A DNA stretch of 64,000 nucleotides from Prostheceraeus crozeri (lineage: Eukaryota > Platyhelminthes > Polycladida > Euryleptidae), in NCBI GenBank assembly GCA_907163375.1, contig CAJQUW010006778.1:1-64000 (forward strand), given 5' to 3'. Below the pieces are notes generated by a model that was not told where the DNA came from, ran no database searches, and was given only the letters and a program-made list of their open reading frames with translations. This document shows, piece after piece, positions 10,549 through 20,834 of the stretch. The position numbers were made by a program, and so were the translations under genes. The first letter of the stretch is position 1; every line of letters begins with the position of its first letter.

Positions 10549-11517
10549 TATAATTCCTAAGAAATACAGACCAACAAAAAACTTATGTTAACACAAGGTA
10601 ATAAGGGAAAGTATGTTGTTGAGGGAAGAATGCTACATTGGTATTTAGAACATGGAATGATTCTCACTAAAATACATAGAAAACTAGAGTATAGAAAATC
10701 TAAATGGTTAAAAACTTATATAGAGTTCAATATTGAAAAACGTAAAATAGCTAAAAGAAATAAAGATGATTTTGGAAACGTGTTCTTCAAATTAATGAAT
10801 AATGCATTTTATGGTAAGACTTTAGAAAATGTGCGTAATAGACAAAATATTGAAATAGTTTATGATAGAGATAGGTTTCAAAATTTAACAAGGAAACCTA
10901 CATATAAAAGAACTACTAGATTTAGTGATAATCTATGTGCTGTACATTTACGTCGAATTAGCGTAAAACATGATAAGTTTAATTTTATTGGATTCACTAT
11001 ATTAGAATTAGCTAAACTATTTATGTATAAATTTATATATGATTATTTAGAACCTGCTTATGGCAAAAACTATAAATTACACTTTACAGATACCGATTCT
11101 GTTTTCTTAGAATTAACAATACCGTATAATTCTTCACTTGATGAAGAAATTAATAAAATAAAAGATATCATTCATCCTTCTGATTTATGTAAAGTGAAAG
11201 ATGAACTAGAAGGAAATGAAGATTTCATAACAGAAGCTATATTTTTAAAATCTAAATGTTATTGTTATAATACAACTAATAATATTAAAACACATAAAAC
11301 ATTAAAAGGAATTTCAAAGGCATCAGTGGCTAACCAAATAACATTTCAAGATTATAACAATTCATTATTTAATAATGAAATAAAAACAGCATGTAATTAT
11401 AGACTTAATTCAAAGAAACATAAAATGTATTTAAAAGAGGAACATAAATTAGCATTAGATCCATTTGATGATAAAAGAAAAATGTTACCTGATGGAATAA
11501 CTACTGAACCTTTTTAA
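10549..11517 (+). pseudogene. polB C-terminal part of Polinton A' (truncated)
   Basis: This piece encodes the polymerase palm and thumb. It shows motif B (NNAFYGKT, near 10796) and motif C (DTDSVF, near 11087), then a conserved downstream block with KSKCYCYNTT and KGISKASVAN. It ends with a short DP-rich tail. The exonuclease half and the zinc fingers are absent because the copy begins here. Gene order into the convergent ATPase is the same as in A. Confidence 0.85.
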
Positions 11518-11611
11518 TTTTCTAATTTCTAAGATAGACAAATTTGATATATATATATATATATAAAATAAAAAAATAAAATATTATAACACTATATTTG
11601 TATATTTTTTA

Positions 11612-12378
11612 TCACTCGGTAAACAAATGTTCGATAACTCTATCATGAATTTTTTTATCAATATTAATTGTAATGAAGCCGTAATCTTTTGACCAAGCAT
11701 TATTACACGATTGTTTAAATTCATCTTTATTTCTTACGCATAAATCTCTTAACAAATCACTTAAGTTTCTTGCATTTATTTCAAATAGTATAAATATATT
11801 TGCATTCTTTCTAATAACACTTCCATCTAATGAATACATACTTTGTGTTAAATAAAAAACACTACAGTTATTATGTCTACCTCTTGTGAAATAATTTCTC
11901 TGAACTGACTGATTTTTATCATTAACACAATCATCAAAAATTACACAATGTTTCATTCTTTTATCTAGTTTACTGGGATCTTGCATATTACCACTATCAT
12001 CTATTAATTGTATCTTTATATGTTTATTTTTATTGGATTCAACTAACTGATTATTTTTTGCTGCTTCTTCACACCACGAACTTATTTCTTCTTCATCTTC
12101 AGATTTTTCATATTCTTTGAATAATGAAGCAATTGCTGTTTTTTTAAGATTATTTTCAAATCCATATTTTAAAAATTGATAGACGGGTTGTTCTGCTGTT
12201 GTTGTATAAATTATAAGATTGTTATAATCCAAAAAATTTGGAGTCGTTAAATTTTAAATAATAGATACGTTTTTCCACAACCTGATCTTCCACAAATAAC
12301 TGACAAAACTTTATTAGATAAATTTGGATGATGATTAAATTTGAGTTTTTTTTAATTTAATGGGGGCACTTCACTCAT
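11612..12378 (-). pseudogene. Packaging ATPase region of Polinton A' (about one break)
   Basis: Nearly identical to 4757-5523. A GRSGCGKT P-loop lies near the start of the region and a CVIFDDC Walker B in the middle. It converges with the polB remnant after about 95 bp containing a (TA)n run. The minus-strand genes upstream of it are the same as in A. Confidence 0.8.
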
Positions 12379-12450
12379 TTTTTAATAAAAATTTTTATTT
12401 TCATTTTAAAAGAAGAAGAAAATTAAACGTCTCTAGCTTCGCGTGGGAGT

Positions 12451-13254
12451 TTATACCTCCCGAACCAAAAGATCTATCATAATCTCTTCACCTCCAAAAT
12501 TTATTTCTTGTCCTTTCTCATCAGTGATTCTAATGTTAATACTGTTAATAGTTTTTCTTGTAATAGGGAAATATATTAATGTTTGTGGAAATACATTTAA
12601 TCTATAACCGATGGGTACAGTAAAAGCTGGAAAACTGAATATTAAATTTGACAATTTACCATTTATATATCCTCCTTCAATAATGTCACAATGTACAACA
12701 ATTGAATTTATTTCAGTTATTTTTGGAAACTTCTCACTTAAATGATAACCTTGACTATAAGTTTGTTTATTAAATCCTAATAGCTTTGACAATGATCTAT
12801 CATGATTAAAATCAACTTGATGATTTTCGTCTAAAGTAAGAGAAAATTTATTAACTGCCGGTTCAACTGCAAAATGTAATTGTTTCTTATCTTTAAATGC
12901 TATACCTAAATGTCTCTTAATTTCATTTGATATTGATTCAACTTCGTAAGAACCAGGAAGAAAAGTTAGTATTTTCCACGTTTTACCTTTATCAGTAGAA
13001 TATCTAAATTGGTCATTCACATCTTTGATAACGTTTTGAATAGTGTTAAATGTAGAGAAGCTAGTCAATGCAATTTGATAATTTTTATTTTGTTCCAAAT
13101 GTAGAATGGGTTCTAAATTACAAGTGTGTGATGAAGTAGTTGTTATAATTTTTAACGTCGTACTAAATTTTGATGAACCCAAAATCTCTGTTAAGTTTTC
13201 TAAATGATTATTAATTTTATCAAGATCTACGGATGATAATTCTCTCGAAGACAT
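12451..13254 (-). CDS. Penton-like minor capsid protein of Polinton A' (267 aa, whole)
   Basis: Starts at a clear ATG (MSSRELSSVD). Residues about 40-75 hold HLEQNKNYQIALTSFSTF; residues about 95-110 hold KILTFLPGSYEVESIS, in which a short beta pattern precedes a helix. The last 80 residues contain the segment INSIVVHCDIIEGGYINGKL and end in GGEEIMIDLLVREV. The same order of blocks is repeated twice in the 985-residue protein of Polinton B. The role as penton/minor capsid protein is inferred from Polinton context and from this match. Confidence 0.65.
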   Translation of the reverse strand: MSSRELSSVDLDKINNHLENLTEILGSSKFSTTLKIITTTSSHTCNLEPILHLEQNKNYQIALTSFSTFNTIQNVIKDVNDQFRYSTDKGKTWKILTFLPGSYEVESISNEIKRHLGIAFKDKKQLHFAVEPAVNKFSLTLDENHQVDFNHDRSLSKLLGFNKQTYSQGYHLSEKFPKITEINSIVVHCDIIEGGYINGKLSNLIFSFPAFTVPIGYRLNVFPQTLIYFPITRKTINSINIRITDEKGQEINFGGEEIMIDLLVREV

Positions 13255-13315
13255 TTTTTAACTAAAACATTTAAACAGATATTTATTTATAAAAATTAGA
13301 AACAACATATTTCAG

Positions 13316-13355
13316 CTACGGGCGAAGCCCTTAAAGACATCAGAGATGTCCCGTT
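13316..13355 (-). repeat. Double-hairpin mini-insert, type 1, copy in A'
   Basis: Same sequence and position as 6463-6502 in Polinton A, so this insertion predates the A/A' duplication. Confidence 0.65.
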
Positions 13356-14161
13356 ATACTTTTATAATCCTCTTCATTTAGAATCTTCTTTTCTAACAGT
13401 CTTTTCAATATAGCATGAATTTCATTGAAACTAGAATTATGTCCTTCTTTTATTGCCGATATTAAAATATTTAATCTATTTAGTAATTCTTGTGGATCAT
13501 CTGGTAAAAATACAGTTGTTTCTGTTTTCTGTTTTTCAGATAAACCTTTTCCTACTTTAACTCCCGTTGATAATAAATTTTCTAATTGTTTATAACGTCT
13601 AAGAGATTTTACTGCACCAACTCTATCTAACATAGCTTTATATTTTATGAGATCTTCTACAGCATAATTATTTAAATCTGCTCCTCTTAAAAGATCAACA
13701 AAATTTCTATCTAAACTAAAAGGAGATTTATCTGGTGAAAAAATTAAACCTCGAAAAGGTTGTGGAAATATTTCTTTTTGTCCGAGATAAAATCTAGGTA
13801 TTGTTTTTCCATCTATAAATGAAATAGAATGTTCGAATTGCATAGATTTTGGTAATTTCTTATTAATGTTTGATTCTAGTAATCCATAGTCATCTAATAT
13901 AGTTTTGTGCTCTGGATCTGTTATATCAATTTGTTTATCATTATTTGTAAGTTCTTTTTCAAGAGTTTTAAATGGTTTCATAGTTTTTTCAAAATCAGTT
14001 TTTACTTGCTCGGTTTGCTGCATTTTTTCAAGCATATCAGATTGAATACCAGCTTTTATCATTCTATGTTGAAGATGATTTTCTTTCATAATATTTCTTT
14101 GTTTTATTAACTCTTCTAATTGTTTTATTCTTTTAAAATTATCAGCTCTAATTTTATCCAT
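13340..14161 (-). CDS. Conserved Polinton protein of unknown role (273 aa), copy in A'
   Basis: Practically identical to 6487-7308. The charged helical N-terminus, the FYLGQKEIFPQPF block and the C-terminal helices are all present. The ATG at 14161 is the first of the frame and supports the start chosen for the A copy. The frame is whole. Function unknown. Confidence 0.6.
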   Translation of the reverse strand: MDKIRADNFKRIKQLEELIKQRNIMKENHLQHRMIKAGIQSDMLEKMQQTEQVKTDFEKTMKPFKTLEKELTNNDKQIDITDPEHKTILDDYGLLESNINKKLPKSMQFEHSISFIDGKTIPRFYLGQKEIFPQPFRGLIFSPDKSPFSLDRNFVDLLRGADLNNYAVEDLIKYKAMLDRVGAVKSLRRYKQLENLLSTGVKVGKGLSEKQKTETTVFLPDDPQELLNRLNILISAIKEGHNSSFNEIHAILKRLLEKKILNEEDYKSITGHL

Positions 14162-14283
14162 TTTTTAAAATATAATATTTGAATTTTGTGGTAACATTGG
14201 AATACAACAAAAACATTTTACTGAACAAATTATTTTTTTATTGCTTTGTTGTCTGACATCTTTTCGTTTAAAGTTTTCTCGTT

Positions 14284-15012
14284 TTAAGTTTTGTTTAATA
14301 AAGTTTTGCTTAAATTTTCGCTTAAAGTTTTTAGCTCTTCTAAAAAAACTTTATCATTTTCTTCATTAGAAATTTTACCATCAGTAAAAGTTTTACCATC
14401 ACTAGAACTTTTTCCATCCTGTTTATTCTTATCATCAACTTTTTCTGACTGTAATTGAAATGATATTTGATTTACTTCATTAGCTATTTGATCAAATTTT
14501 TCAATCTCATCTAACGTAATAACATTATCATCACATACTCTTTGAAAGTAGTAATGCAATTTGTCATAGACTTCTTTAATATGTAAATGCTTAGTTTTTA
14601 ATGATTTTCGTTTCTTAGTTATTAAAGATTTATCTAACATTGTAACAAGTGAAGTTGCAAAAACACCCGTACCTGTTAAAGCTGTAGCAACTACTGGAAT
14701 TACTAAAACACCTGAAGATATAACAATTGTTAAAGCACCTAAACTTATTGTTAAGAATATGCCAATTCCTTGTGTTACATTCTTAACATTAGTCCATCTT
14801 TTTCTTAATTTATTATAATGTTCTAGTCTAAGTAATAATTGAGATTCCTTAACTTTCATATAACGTACTCTATCTTTGTGTTTTTCTTTGTTCATTTTTT
14901 CAATGTTCATCTTTTCAATGTCCATTAAAGTAGAACTACGTTCATATGATAACGAAGGATATATTCTTGCGGTTTCTTCCACTTTTGTTTCATCCACTTT
15001 TGTTTCTTCCAT
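14284..15012 (-). CDS. Predicted membrane protein of Polinton A' (242 aa)
   Basis: Homolog of 7430-8119 with the same hydrophobic segment (IGIFLTISLGALTIVISSG) and tail. The N-terminal region has an expanded EKMNIEKMNKEKH repeat, and the tail has an additional DGK repeat. These expansions are the largest coding differences between A and A'. The start is placed at MEETKVDET because the frame upstream lacks an earlier ATG. Function unknown. Confidence 0.6.
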   Translation of the reverse strand: MEETKVDETKVEETARIYPSLSYERSSTLMDIEKMNIEKMNKEKHKDRVRYMKVKESQLLLRLEHYNKLRKRWTNVKNVTQGIGIFLTISLGALTIVISSGVLVIPVVATALTGTGVFATSLVTMLDKSLITKKRKSLKTKHLHIKEVYDKLHYYFQRVCDDNVITLDEIEKFDQIANEVNQISFQLQSEKVDDKNKQDGKSSSDGKTFTDGKISNEENDKVFLEELKTLSENLSKTLLNKT

Positions 15013-15053
15013 TTTTAAAGAAATATTTTTAGTCACATAATTTTAGTTATCTC

Positions 15054-15799
15054 ATATTTTAAAAACCTGAAAGATGGATAAAATTCATGAATTTGAAATT
15101 CTCAACTTTTATGATTTTCGGTGTCCTTGAACGGTCATGATTTGAGCAATGAAAAATGTCATAATCTCAAATTTGAGATTCTTGACTTTTCTGATTTTAC
15201 AGTGTCCTGGAACGGTCATGATTTTCAAGGTAAAAATTGTAATTCTCAAATTTTGAGATTCTTAACTTTTATGATTTTCGGTGTCCTTGAACGGTCATGA
15301 TTTAAGAGAGAGAAAAAATGATCTTAATCTCAAATTTGAGATTCTTAACTTTTATGATTTTCGGTGTCCTGGAACGGTCATGATTTTCAAGGTAAAAATT
15401 GTAATTCTCAAATTTGAGATTTTGAAAAATTTGAAAAATTTGGTATTTTTAAAAACGCCTAAATTTATGTATTTAGGTCTTAAAAACCTGAAAAGGGGTT
15501 CAAATTCATGAATTTATGTCGTTTTTAAAAATACCATTTTTCAAAAAATGGTACTTTTTAAATGGTCGAAATTCATGTATTTAGGTCTTAAAAACCTGAA
15601 AAAGGGTTCAAATTCATGAATTTATGTCGTTTTTAAAAATACCATTTTTCAAAAAATGGTACTTTTTAAATGGTCTAAATTCATGTATTTAGGTCTTAAA
15701 AACCTGAAAAAAGGTTCAAATTCATGAATTTATGTCGTTTTTAAAGATACTATTTTTTTGAATTTTATGGTGTCCTGGAACGGTCTTTTGACCATTACT
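15054..15799 (+). repeat. Array repeat, copy 2 (about 0.75 kb)
   Basis: Same orientation, same left end (TATTTTAAAAACCTGAAA) and same right end (CCATTACT) as 9951-10548, with more of the 80-bp subunits. The 16-mer GTGTCCTKGAACGGTC recurs about every 80 bp between 15120 and 15380 and again near 15768. The copy begins 25 bp after Polinton A' ends and abuts the LINE fragment on its right. Confidence 0.65.
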
Positions 15800-15819
15800 G
15801 GCCTGTTTCACGCGGAAGT

Positions 15820-16800
15820 GAGAAAATAGAATAGTCAGATGAACAAAGATCTACAAAGATGAACAAAAACGCTAGTCAGCCACGTTTCAGTCAGGAGCAT
15901 CACATCAATTTTGAGATCGGAAATAAATGTATAGATTTCGGTTCTGCGTTTCGGAGATCCAACAGAACGAGCGTTGAACAGACCTAAGATAACCGTCTCA
16001 GTACTCGCAGGTCTAAGTGTGCCGATATCACAATTAATTTCTTGTCAGAATAATTGTTTCTTCAAGTCTATTTGATCAACAATTCTTCCATTATGATACA
16101 GTTTTCCGCCTTTGATGAAAACTTGGTCAGAAGAATTTTCATTCTGCAAAGCTTTTGCTGACTCTCGCAGTCGTTTCTCTTCCTTCAAAGTCAACGGAGG
16201 AGAATCTTTATTCACAAATACTCTGCCAAATTTATTCAAAATATCAGGTTCTTGTCTGATCAGTTTCTGGTTATAAAGAATCTGATTTCTGGTATCTTTA
16301 TTTGCGAAGATGACCTTGACAAGTCGCTTTGGTCCAGCTTTCCCGAGACGTCGGCAATCCATGATGTCTGCAACGGTAAAATCTTCCATTATTGTTGCAC
16401 AGTGATGCTCAATTTTTTCTATATCTTCAGTCAAAGAAATCTCATTATCTTCTTCGTCTTTCATTATAATAGGAGATTGAGGTAAATTTGCAAAAATAAG
16501 ATTCTGTGATCTTGACTGTATTTGAGATTTTTCAATAAACAGTTTGACAGTTTTTTCAATAACAGTTTCTTTGACCTTTGTCATATCTGCATCAGTTTTT
16601 GATTGACTTTGTTTAAGAAACAATATAGACTTCTCAATAGATGTAACTTGATCTGATAGTTCTGTAAGTTTGTTAAGAAGTTTTGTCTATGATTCTTGTA
16701 TACGACTCATAATATCTTCAAGAGTGATACCATCCTGAGAGTAAGATCTCAAAACTCTCTGATTAGCGTTATTTAATTTAGGAGGCATTATCTGTCAACC
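15820..16800 (-). mobile_element. LINE (CR1/L2-like), 5' part, truncated
   Basis: Minus-strand LINE consisting of ORF1 (16045-16788) followed by the first part of an ORF2. The ORF2 piece (about 15835-16030) reads VILGLFNARSVGSP, then TFISDLKIDVMLLTETWLTS. This is the start of the apurinic-like endonuclease domain of CR1/L2-type LINEs. It ends before the other endonuclease motifs, shortly upstream of the array repeat at 15799. The 5' UTR may extend toward about 17250 but shows no marker. Confidence 0.75.
16045..16788 (-). pseudogene. LINE ORF1-like protein (one internal stop)
   Basis: Begins MPPKLNNANQR at 16788, with an in-frame TAG at 16687-16689. The remainder is open to 16045. The distal part has a coiled-coil-like region, then SQNLIFANLPQS and FTVADIMDCRRLGK, and a conserved end with PLTLKEEKRLRESAKAL and GGKLYHNGRIVDQIDL. 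This layout is typical of RNA-binding ORF1 proteins of CR1/L2/L1-type LINEs. It is followed after a few dozen bases by the endonuclease start of ORF2. Confidence 0.7.
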
Positions 16801-17704
16801 CAACACAGGACCAGCGAAACACTTTTAGTGAAAACACTTTTATTCGTCTAAGAAAGTCAGACACGCAATCCATCAGACCAGTGCCGCTTCGTTTACAGAA
16901 ATGTTTCAAGATCCTGATAATCCAATTCCGAATTGTAGTGCATGCAGATATTGATTGAAAATTTGCAACCGTCGCAGAAAATGTGTTAAGTCACAGGCTT
17001 CGACGGACTGAACAGTTTTCAGCCAAAAGAACACACACAAGATAATAATCCCAATAGCGAATATGGATGACCACAACCTTGAACACTGACTGAGGATTGA
17101 TACTCCTGAGACGATATGAAAGACTTAGGTATAATTTTTGCACAAAAACACTCCAGATAAGTACACCAACAGGACTGATATTGCCACTGGTAAGAAATCA
17201 CGAGATACTATAAGTTCACTCATTCTTTTTCAGAGAGGAAGTCATGAAATGCACAATTTTTAGCTGACAAACTTTGAATGCCATCAGAGTTAGACGGACC
17301 AATGAACCATATGCATTTTATCAAGTTTGATAAAATATTGAGTCATGCTGTCTTGAATATGATACGTCATGCTATATTTCAAGAATGTCAAGATTCAAAA
17401 TTTTCTTGCTTTCCATGCGCGTCATTGGGATCTGAGTAGCAAGTTAGAAAGCAACAAATTGACAGCATTGATGTACAAGTGGTGGTAAGCTATAAACAGA
17501 ATTGATGAAAATTCACGCCGTCTTCATGCGCTAAATGACTCGAATGGAAATGAATGGATTGTGATATTTCCATGGACTTCTGTATGGATTTCCATGGCAT
17601 TTAGAAATTCGTGATTATTGCCTGATATATTCCGTGTATTATGTACATAACAAGCGGAAGCCATCAGATATCACACTCCGAATTACAGGTAAAACGATGC
17701 TTTA
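16801..17704. other. No gene seen
   Basis: Possible LINE 5' UTR on the left, then unremarkable DNA. ORFs here are short and have no recognisable domain. Confidence 0.4.
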
Positions 17705-18278
17705 TGATAGATATCATACGATATTTTCAAGCATTATCCTATAACAAACTCCGGCCTGCCGCCGTCGTTTGTTATGTTGATAATGCTTTCAAATATCGTT
17801 TGATATCCTATACATAAAAATCAAAATATCAATGTCTGATAAGTTGAACATTCATCTTTGTTATTGAGGCTTGGTTTCATAGATTTTATTAATATGGCCT
17901 CTCTGAAACGTAGGTTAATGCTGTTTGTATCAAACGCTATGATTTTGACTGTAAACGGGAAAGTTATGTTAGGAGAGCAACCATATGGTAGTGTATGAAA
18001 TAACATGCAAAACGTGTAAAAGTAATTATATCGGGAGTTCACTCCATACACGCATTAAAGAACATGTCACAAACAAAGACTCAAGTGTACTCAAACATCA
18101 CCTAAGTTGCTCTCCTAACATAGCTTTCCCGTTTGCAGTCAAAATCATAGCGTTTGATACAAACAGCATTAACCTACGTTTCAGAGAGGCCATATTAATA
18201 AAATCTATGAAACCAAGCCTCAATAACAAATATGAATGTTCAACTTATCAGACATTGATATTTTGATTTTTATGTAAG
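17705..18278. mobile_element. Penelope-like element remnant, foldback
   Basis: Two nested inverted repeats. The outer arms 17811-17983 and 18107-18278 are almost perfect reverse complements of about 170 bp. Each encodes the same C-terminal endonuclease segment (LRFREAILIKSMKPSLNN). Left of these is a second hairpin, 17710-17749 with 17767-17807 (GATATCATACGATATTT...). Penelope-like elements carry a C-terminal GIY-YIG endonuclease and often insert as inverted or tandem copies, which fits. No reverse transcriptase of this family is visible. Confidence 0.6.
17985..18266 (+). pseudogene. GIY-YIG endonuclease C-terminal fragment (Penelope-like)
   Basis: 93 codons starting MVVYEITCKTCKSNYIGSS. This matches the GIY-YIG core (VYEI ... 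YIGSS) with a CxxC between the two halves, followed by R-x3-H (TRIKEH), SSVLKHH and the REAILIKSMKPSLN ending with its catalytic-type Glu. The frame ends at 18266. It is only the nuclease end of the element, the reverse transcriptase being absent, so it is a fragment. Confidence 0.65.
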
Positions 18279-18329
18279 ATGTAATTTGAAAATCCTTTTT
18301 ACGTGAACAGGCCGTCATATCGGTTACAA

Positions 18330-19035
18330 CAGGTTACATATGTGCACTTGCGAGTTGGTTATAGCGTTTAGACTGAGAAGCGATGACAAGCCCTGGATTA
18401 AACCTTTCCTAAAGCACCTGATAAATAAACCCGAGCGAGCGTACAAGGAGCACAAAACCCCCAAATTTCTTAGACTACGGGAAGAAGTTATTTCAAAGTT
18501 CAGCAAGCTTAAGAATGATTATCTATCCAGAAATCCAGATTATCAACACCAGAAATACATTCAAACTGTGGAACTCCGCAAACAAGCTACTTAATCGAAA
18601 GCTTAACTATCCAAGTTTTGATCCTAGTGTTCTTGCCGATGTCTTCCCATCTGTCTATAATTCGTGGCCAGTTGATGAAAACTACTCTGTTTGTTAAGAT
18701 GCTCTTGCTTCCTCAGTTATTGAAATAGCGCAATTGTATGTCATCTCAATTATTCGATCTATAAAAATTGGATCGCCGGAGCCTGACAATACCCCTGCTT
18801 GGATTTTGAAAGACTAATGTGAAATTCTCTCACCTATTGTCCATTATCTTCGTGTTTTAAGTGTCACCAAGGGAATTGTTATAGATACATTTAAACGTGC
18901 GACTGTTATTCCGATTGCCGAATGCTCCAATCCATCAGTGCTGGATTTTCGTCCTATCTCATTATTGTCGTGTGTCCCAAAGGTGCTAGAAAAACTTGTT
19001 TCAAACAAGTGGTTTATGCAGATCGTGCCTCAATT
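18330..19035 (+). mobile_element. LINE ORF2 fragment, pre-RT and start of reverse transcriptase
   Basis: Reads as a connector (KPWIKPFLKHLINKPERAYK), then PEPDNTPAWILKD, ILSPIVHYLRVLSVTKGIV, TFKRATVIPI and LDFRPISLLSCVPKVLEKLV. This is the beginning of a CR1/L2-type reverse transcriptase (motifs 0-2a). The reading is interrupted by several stops, for example after ENYSVC and after AWILKD, and by at least one frame change near 18590. The catalytic FADD-type motif is not present. It may derive from the same LINE family as 15820-16800 but in the other orientation. Confidence 0.7.
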
Positions 19036-19830
19036 ACACGTGGAGAGGCCGCTCGGACCCGGCAAGTGGCTCAACGAGAAATATTCACTCCCATTCCCTC
19101 GTCGACCATCCACCCCTCCCCGCTCCGCCTCCATTCCCGGTCGATCCGTCCACATGCTCCTCGCACACCCATCCCATCACCGTCAGATGCCACCTCTTCC
19201 AACTTGACACCCCAGTGCATACTCCATGTACCTGCATACGTGACAGTCCCCCTGGCTGGCAGTCCTACCCCACCCGCAGTTGGCCCTGCCCGAATGCACC
19301 TACCGCATGGCAGTTCCATTTCCGTCCTGTACGTCCGATACACAACACTCTTCGGCCAGGCTGCCGAAGTCTGCTCCTCCATCCTGCAAAACACATCCCT
19401 CTCCAACCCACTGCACCCCAGGTGCGCCATGCCGCACTCCATTGACAGACCGATCCCTAACTGTGCAGCGCATACCACACACGCAGCAGCCACAAACCGA
19501 GGTATCGTTCCTGATGTGTCCTCCAGCAACACAGAAACTCAGACAGAAACAAGACAGAAGGACTGGTCTTGAGACAATTTTGGTCAGGAGGGGGAGTTCG
19601 AACATTTTTCTAGGTTATTTTCCCACCCGAAAATCGGAGTTGAGGTTAGGATACTCTAGTGGGCAGTCGTCCACGCTGAATCGAAAATCGACAGTCGTGA
19701 GGCGCTACGATGCCGGGAAGTGGATGAAAATCCATGCTGTTCGTAATCGCACCCTTTTATCACTTATATTGCATTCAACCACATATTTCATAGAACAGAT
19801 TTCTTGGTCGTTGCAGCAGCAATTCTTGTG
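19036..19830. other. GC-rich stretch of unknown origin
   Basis: Clearly richer in G and C than its neighbours up to about 19570, with overlapping open frames of 100-216 codons on both strands. This is what high GC and few stops produce by chance. None shows a domain I recognise. It begins where the LINE reading stops making sense, near 19036. Confidence 0.35.
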
Positions 19831-20794
19831 ACATGGTAGATTATCTTCGAATTTCAATTGTCGGCAATAATGATAAGGGAGGTTATCATACAAAGACAAA
19901 TTTGGATATCAATTGTACGCATAGTATATCACAATTACGAGTATCTCAAGAAATACGAACAACAAACATTTTTTACCATTGCGGATTTATCGTGCCATGC
20001 TCGAATTATAGACTAAAACATGATGTACACGACTTCAATGTGAACAGTCATGAATGTGATATGATGGAATGTAGTTATGTTACTTATTTGCGTGAAAAAA
20101 ATACCGCTTTATTTTCATCAAAAATAACACTTTAGCGACACAGTGCCATCATCTCCCCATATATTGATACTGTCATCTGGAAGCGAAACTAAGTCATCTA
20201 GATGCTGTGCAAAAATATTAACTCGCTTTCTTGGATTGAGATTCTAACACAGTAAATATAAAGGTGGACTTAATAACAGTTCTCTTAGTAGTTGTCAAGA
20301 TGCTATGTAAATTACACTTAGTGGTAAAGAACTAATAAATAGTTTCCTGGACATTTTAAGGACTACTTGAAAAGTCTCATCAAAATTTGAGACAGATCTT
20401 CGGCTCCAACTAAATTCTCAGATGATTCCCGGGCAATCAGGGATTCCTGTACTCGGTTACAGTCCTGATAATAAAGCGCTAAAACGTTATAATTATTCAG
20501 TATAGCATTTTATGAATCACAATTGTTGAGCTACAAACGACTAAAATACCACAGTAACGCAGCATTTCGGACCATCTTCTGTAAAATTGCGAAGTGTAAT
20601 GCTTCAACGGCCGTCTCAAAATCAGTGCAATCGACTTACGCGAGACGAGTCTGTGTTGCTCCTGTTAGTTATACCTGTAATTGCATACGTACATTGTGAG
20701 ATGTTGCTCTTAGACGGGGTGGTCGTCAAAATGTCATATATAACAGATATCATGAATTGAAAATTTAAAATACCTCACGTCACACACTTTCTAT
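19831..20794. other. No gene seen
   Basis: Ordinary intermediate-GC DNA. Short ORFs only, no repeats that I could identify. Confidence 0.4.
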
Positions 20795-20817
20795 NNNNNN
20801 NNNNNNNNNNNNNNNNN
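20795..20817. other. Assembly gap (23 N)
   Basis: A run of 23 N immediately left of Polinton B. The element end and its target site may therefore be incomplete or mis-joined here. Confidence 0.99.
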
Positions 20818-20834
20818 CTGTTATCATAGTGTTG

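Larger units (their letters stand above)
10549..15029. mobile_element. Polinton A', truncated near-identical copy of A
   Basis: Collinear with 3705-8136 of Polinton A and almost identical in sequence, including intergenic DNA. It starts inside the palm region of polB and ends just upstream of the membrane-protein ATG. Small length differences include a longer TA run after polB and a 63-bp expansion in the membrane-protein gene. Because it begins in mid-gene it cannot be a whole insertion and must be a truncated or rearranged copy. Apart from truncation, about one break is apparent (in the ATPase). High identity implies a recent duplication. Confidence 0.85.

Noticed and set aside
19071-19605. 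Minus-strand frames of 101 and 153 codons
   Set aside because: Expected in a GC-rich stretch. Three frames are open at once and none has a recognisable domain.
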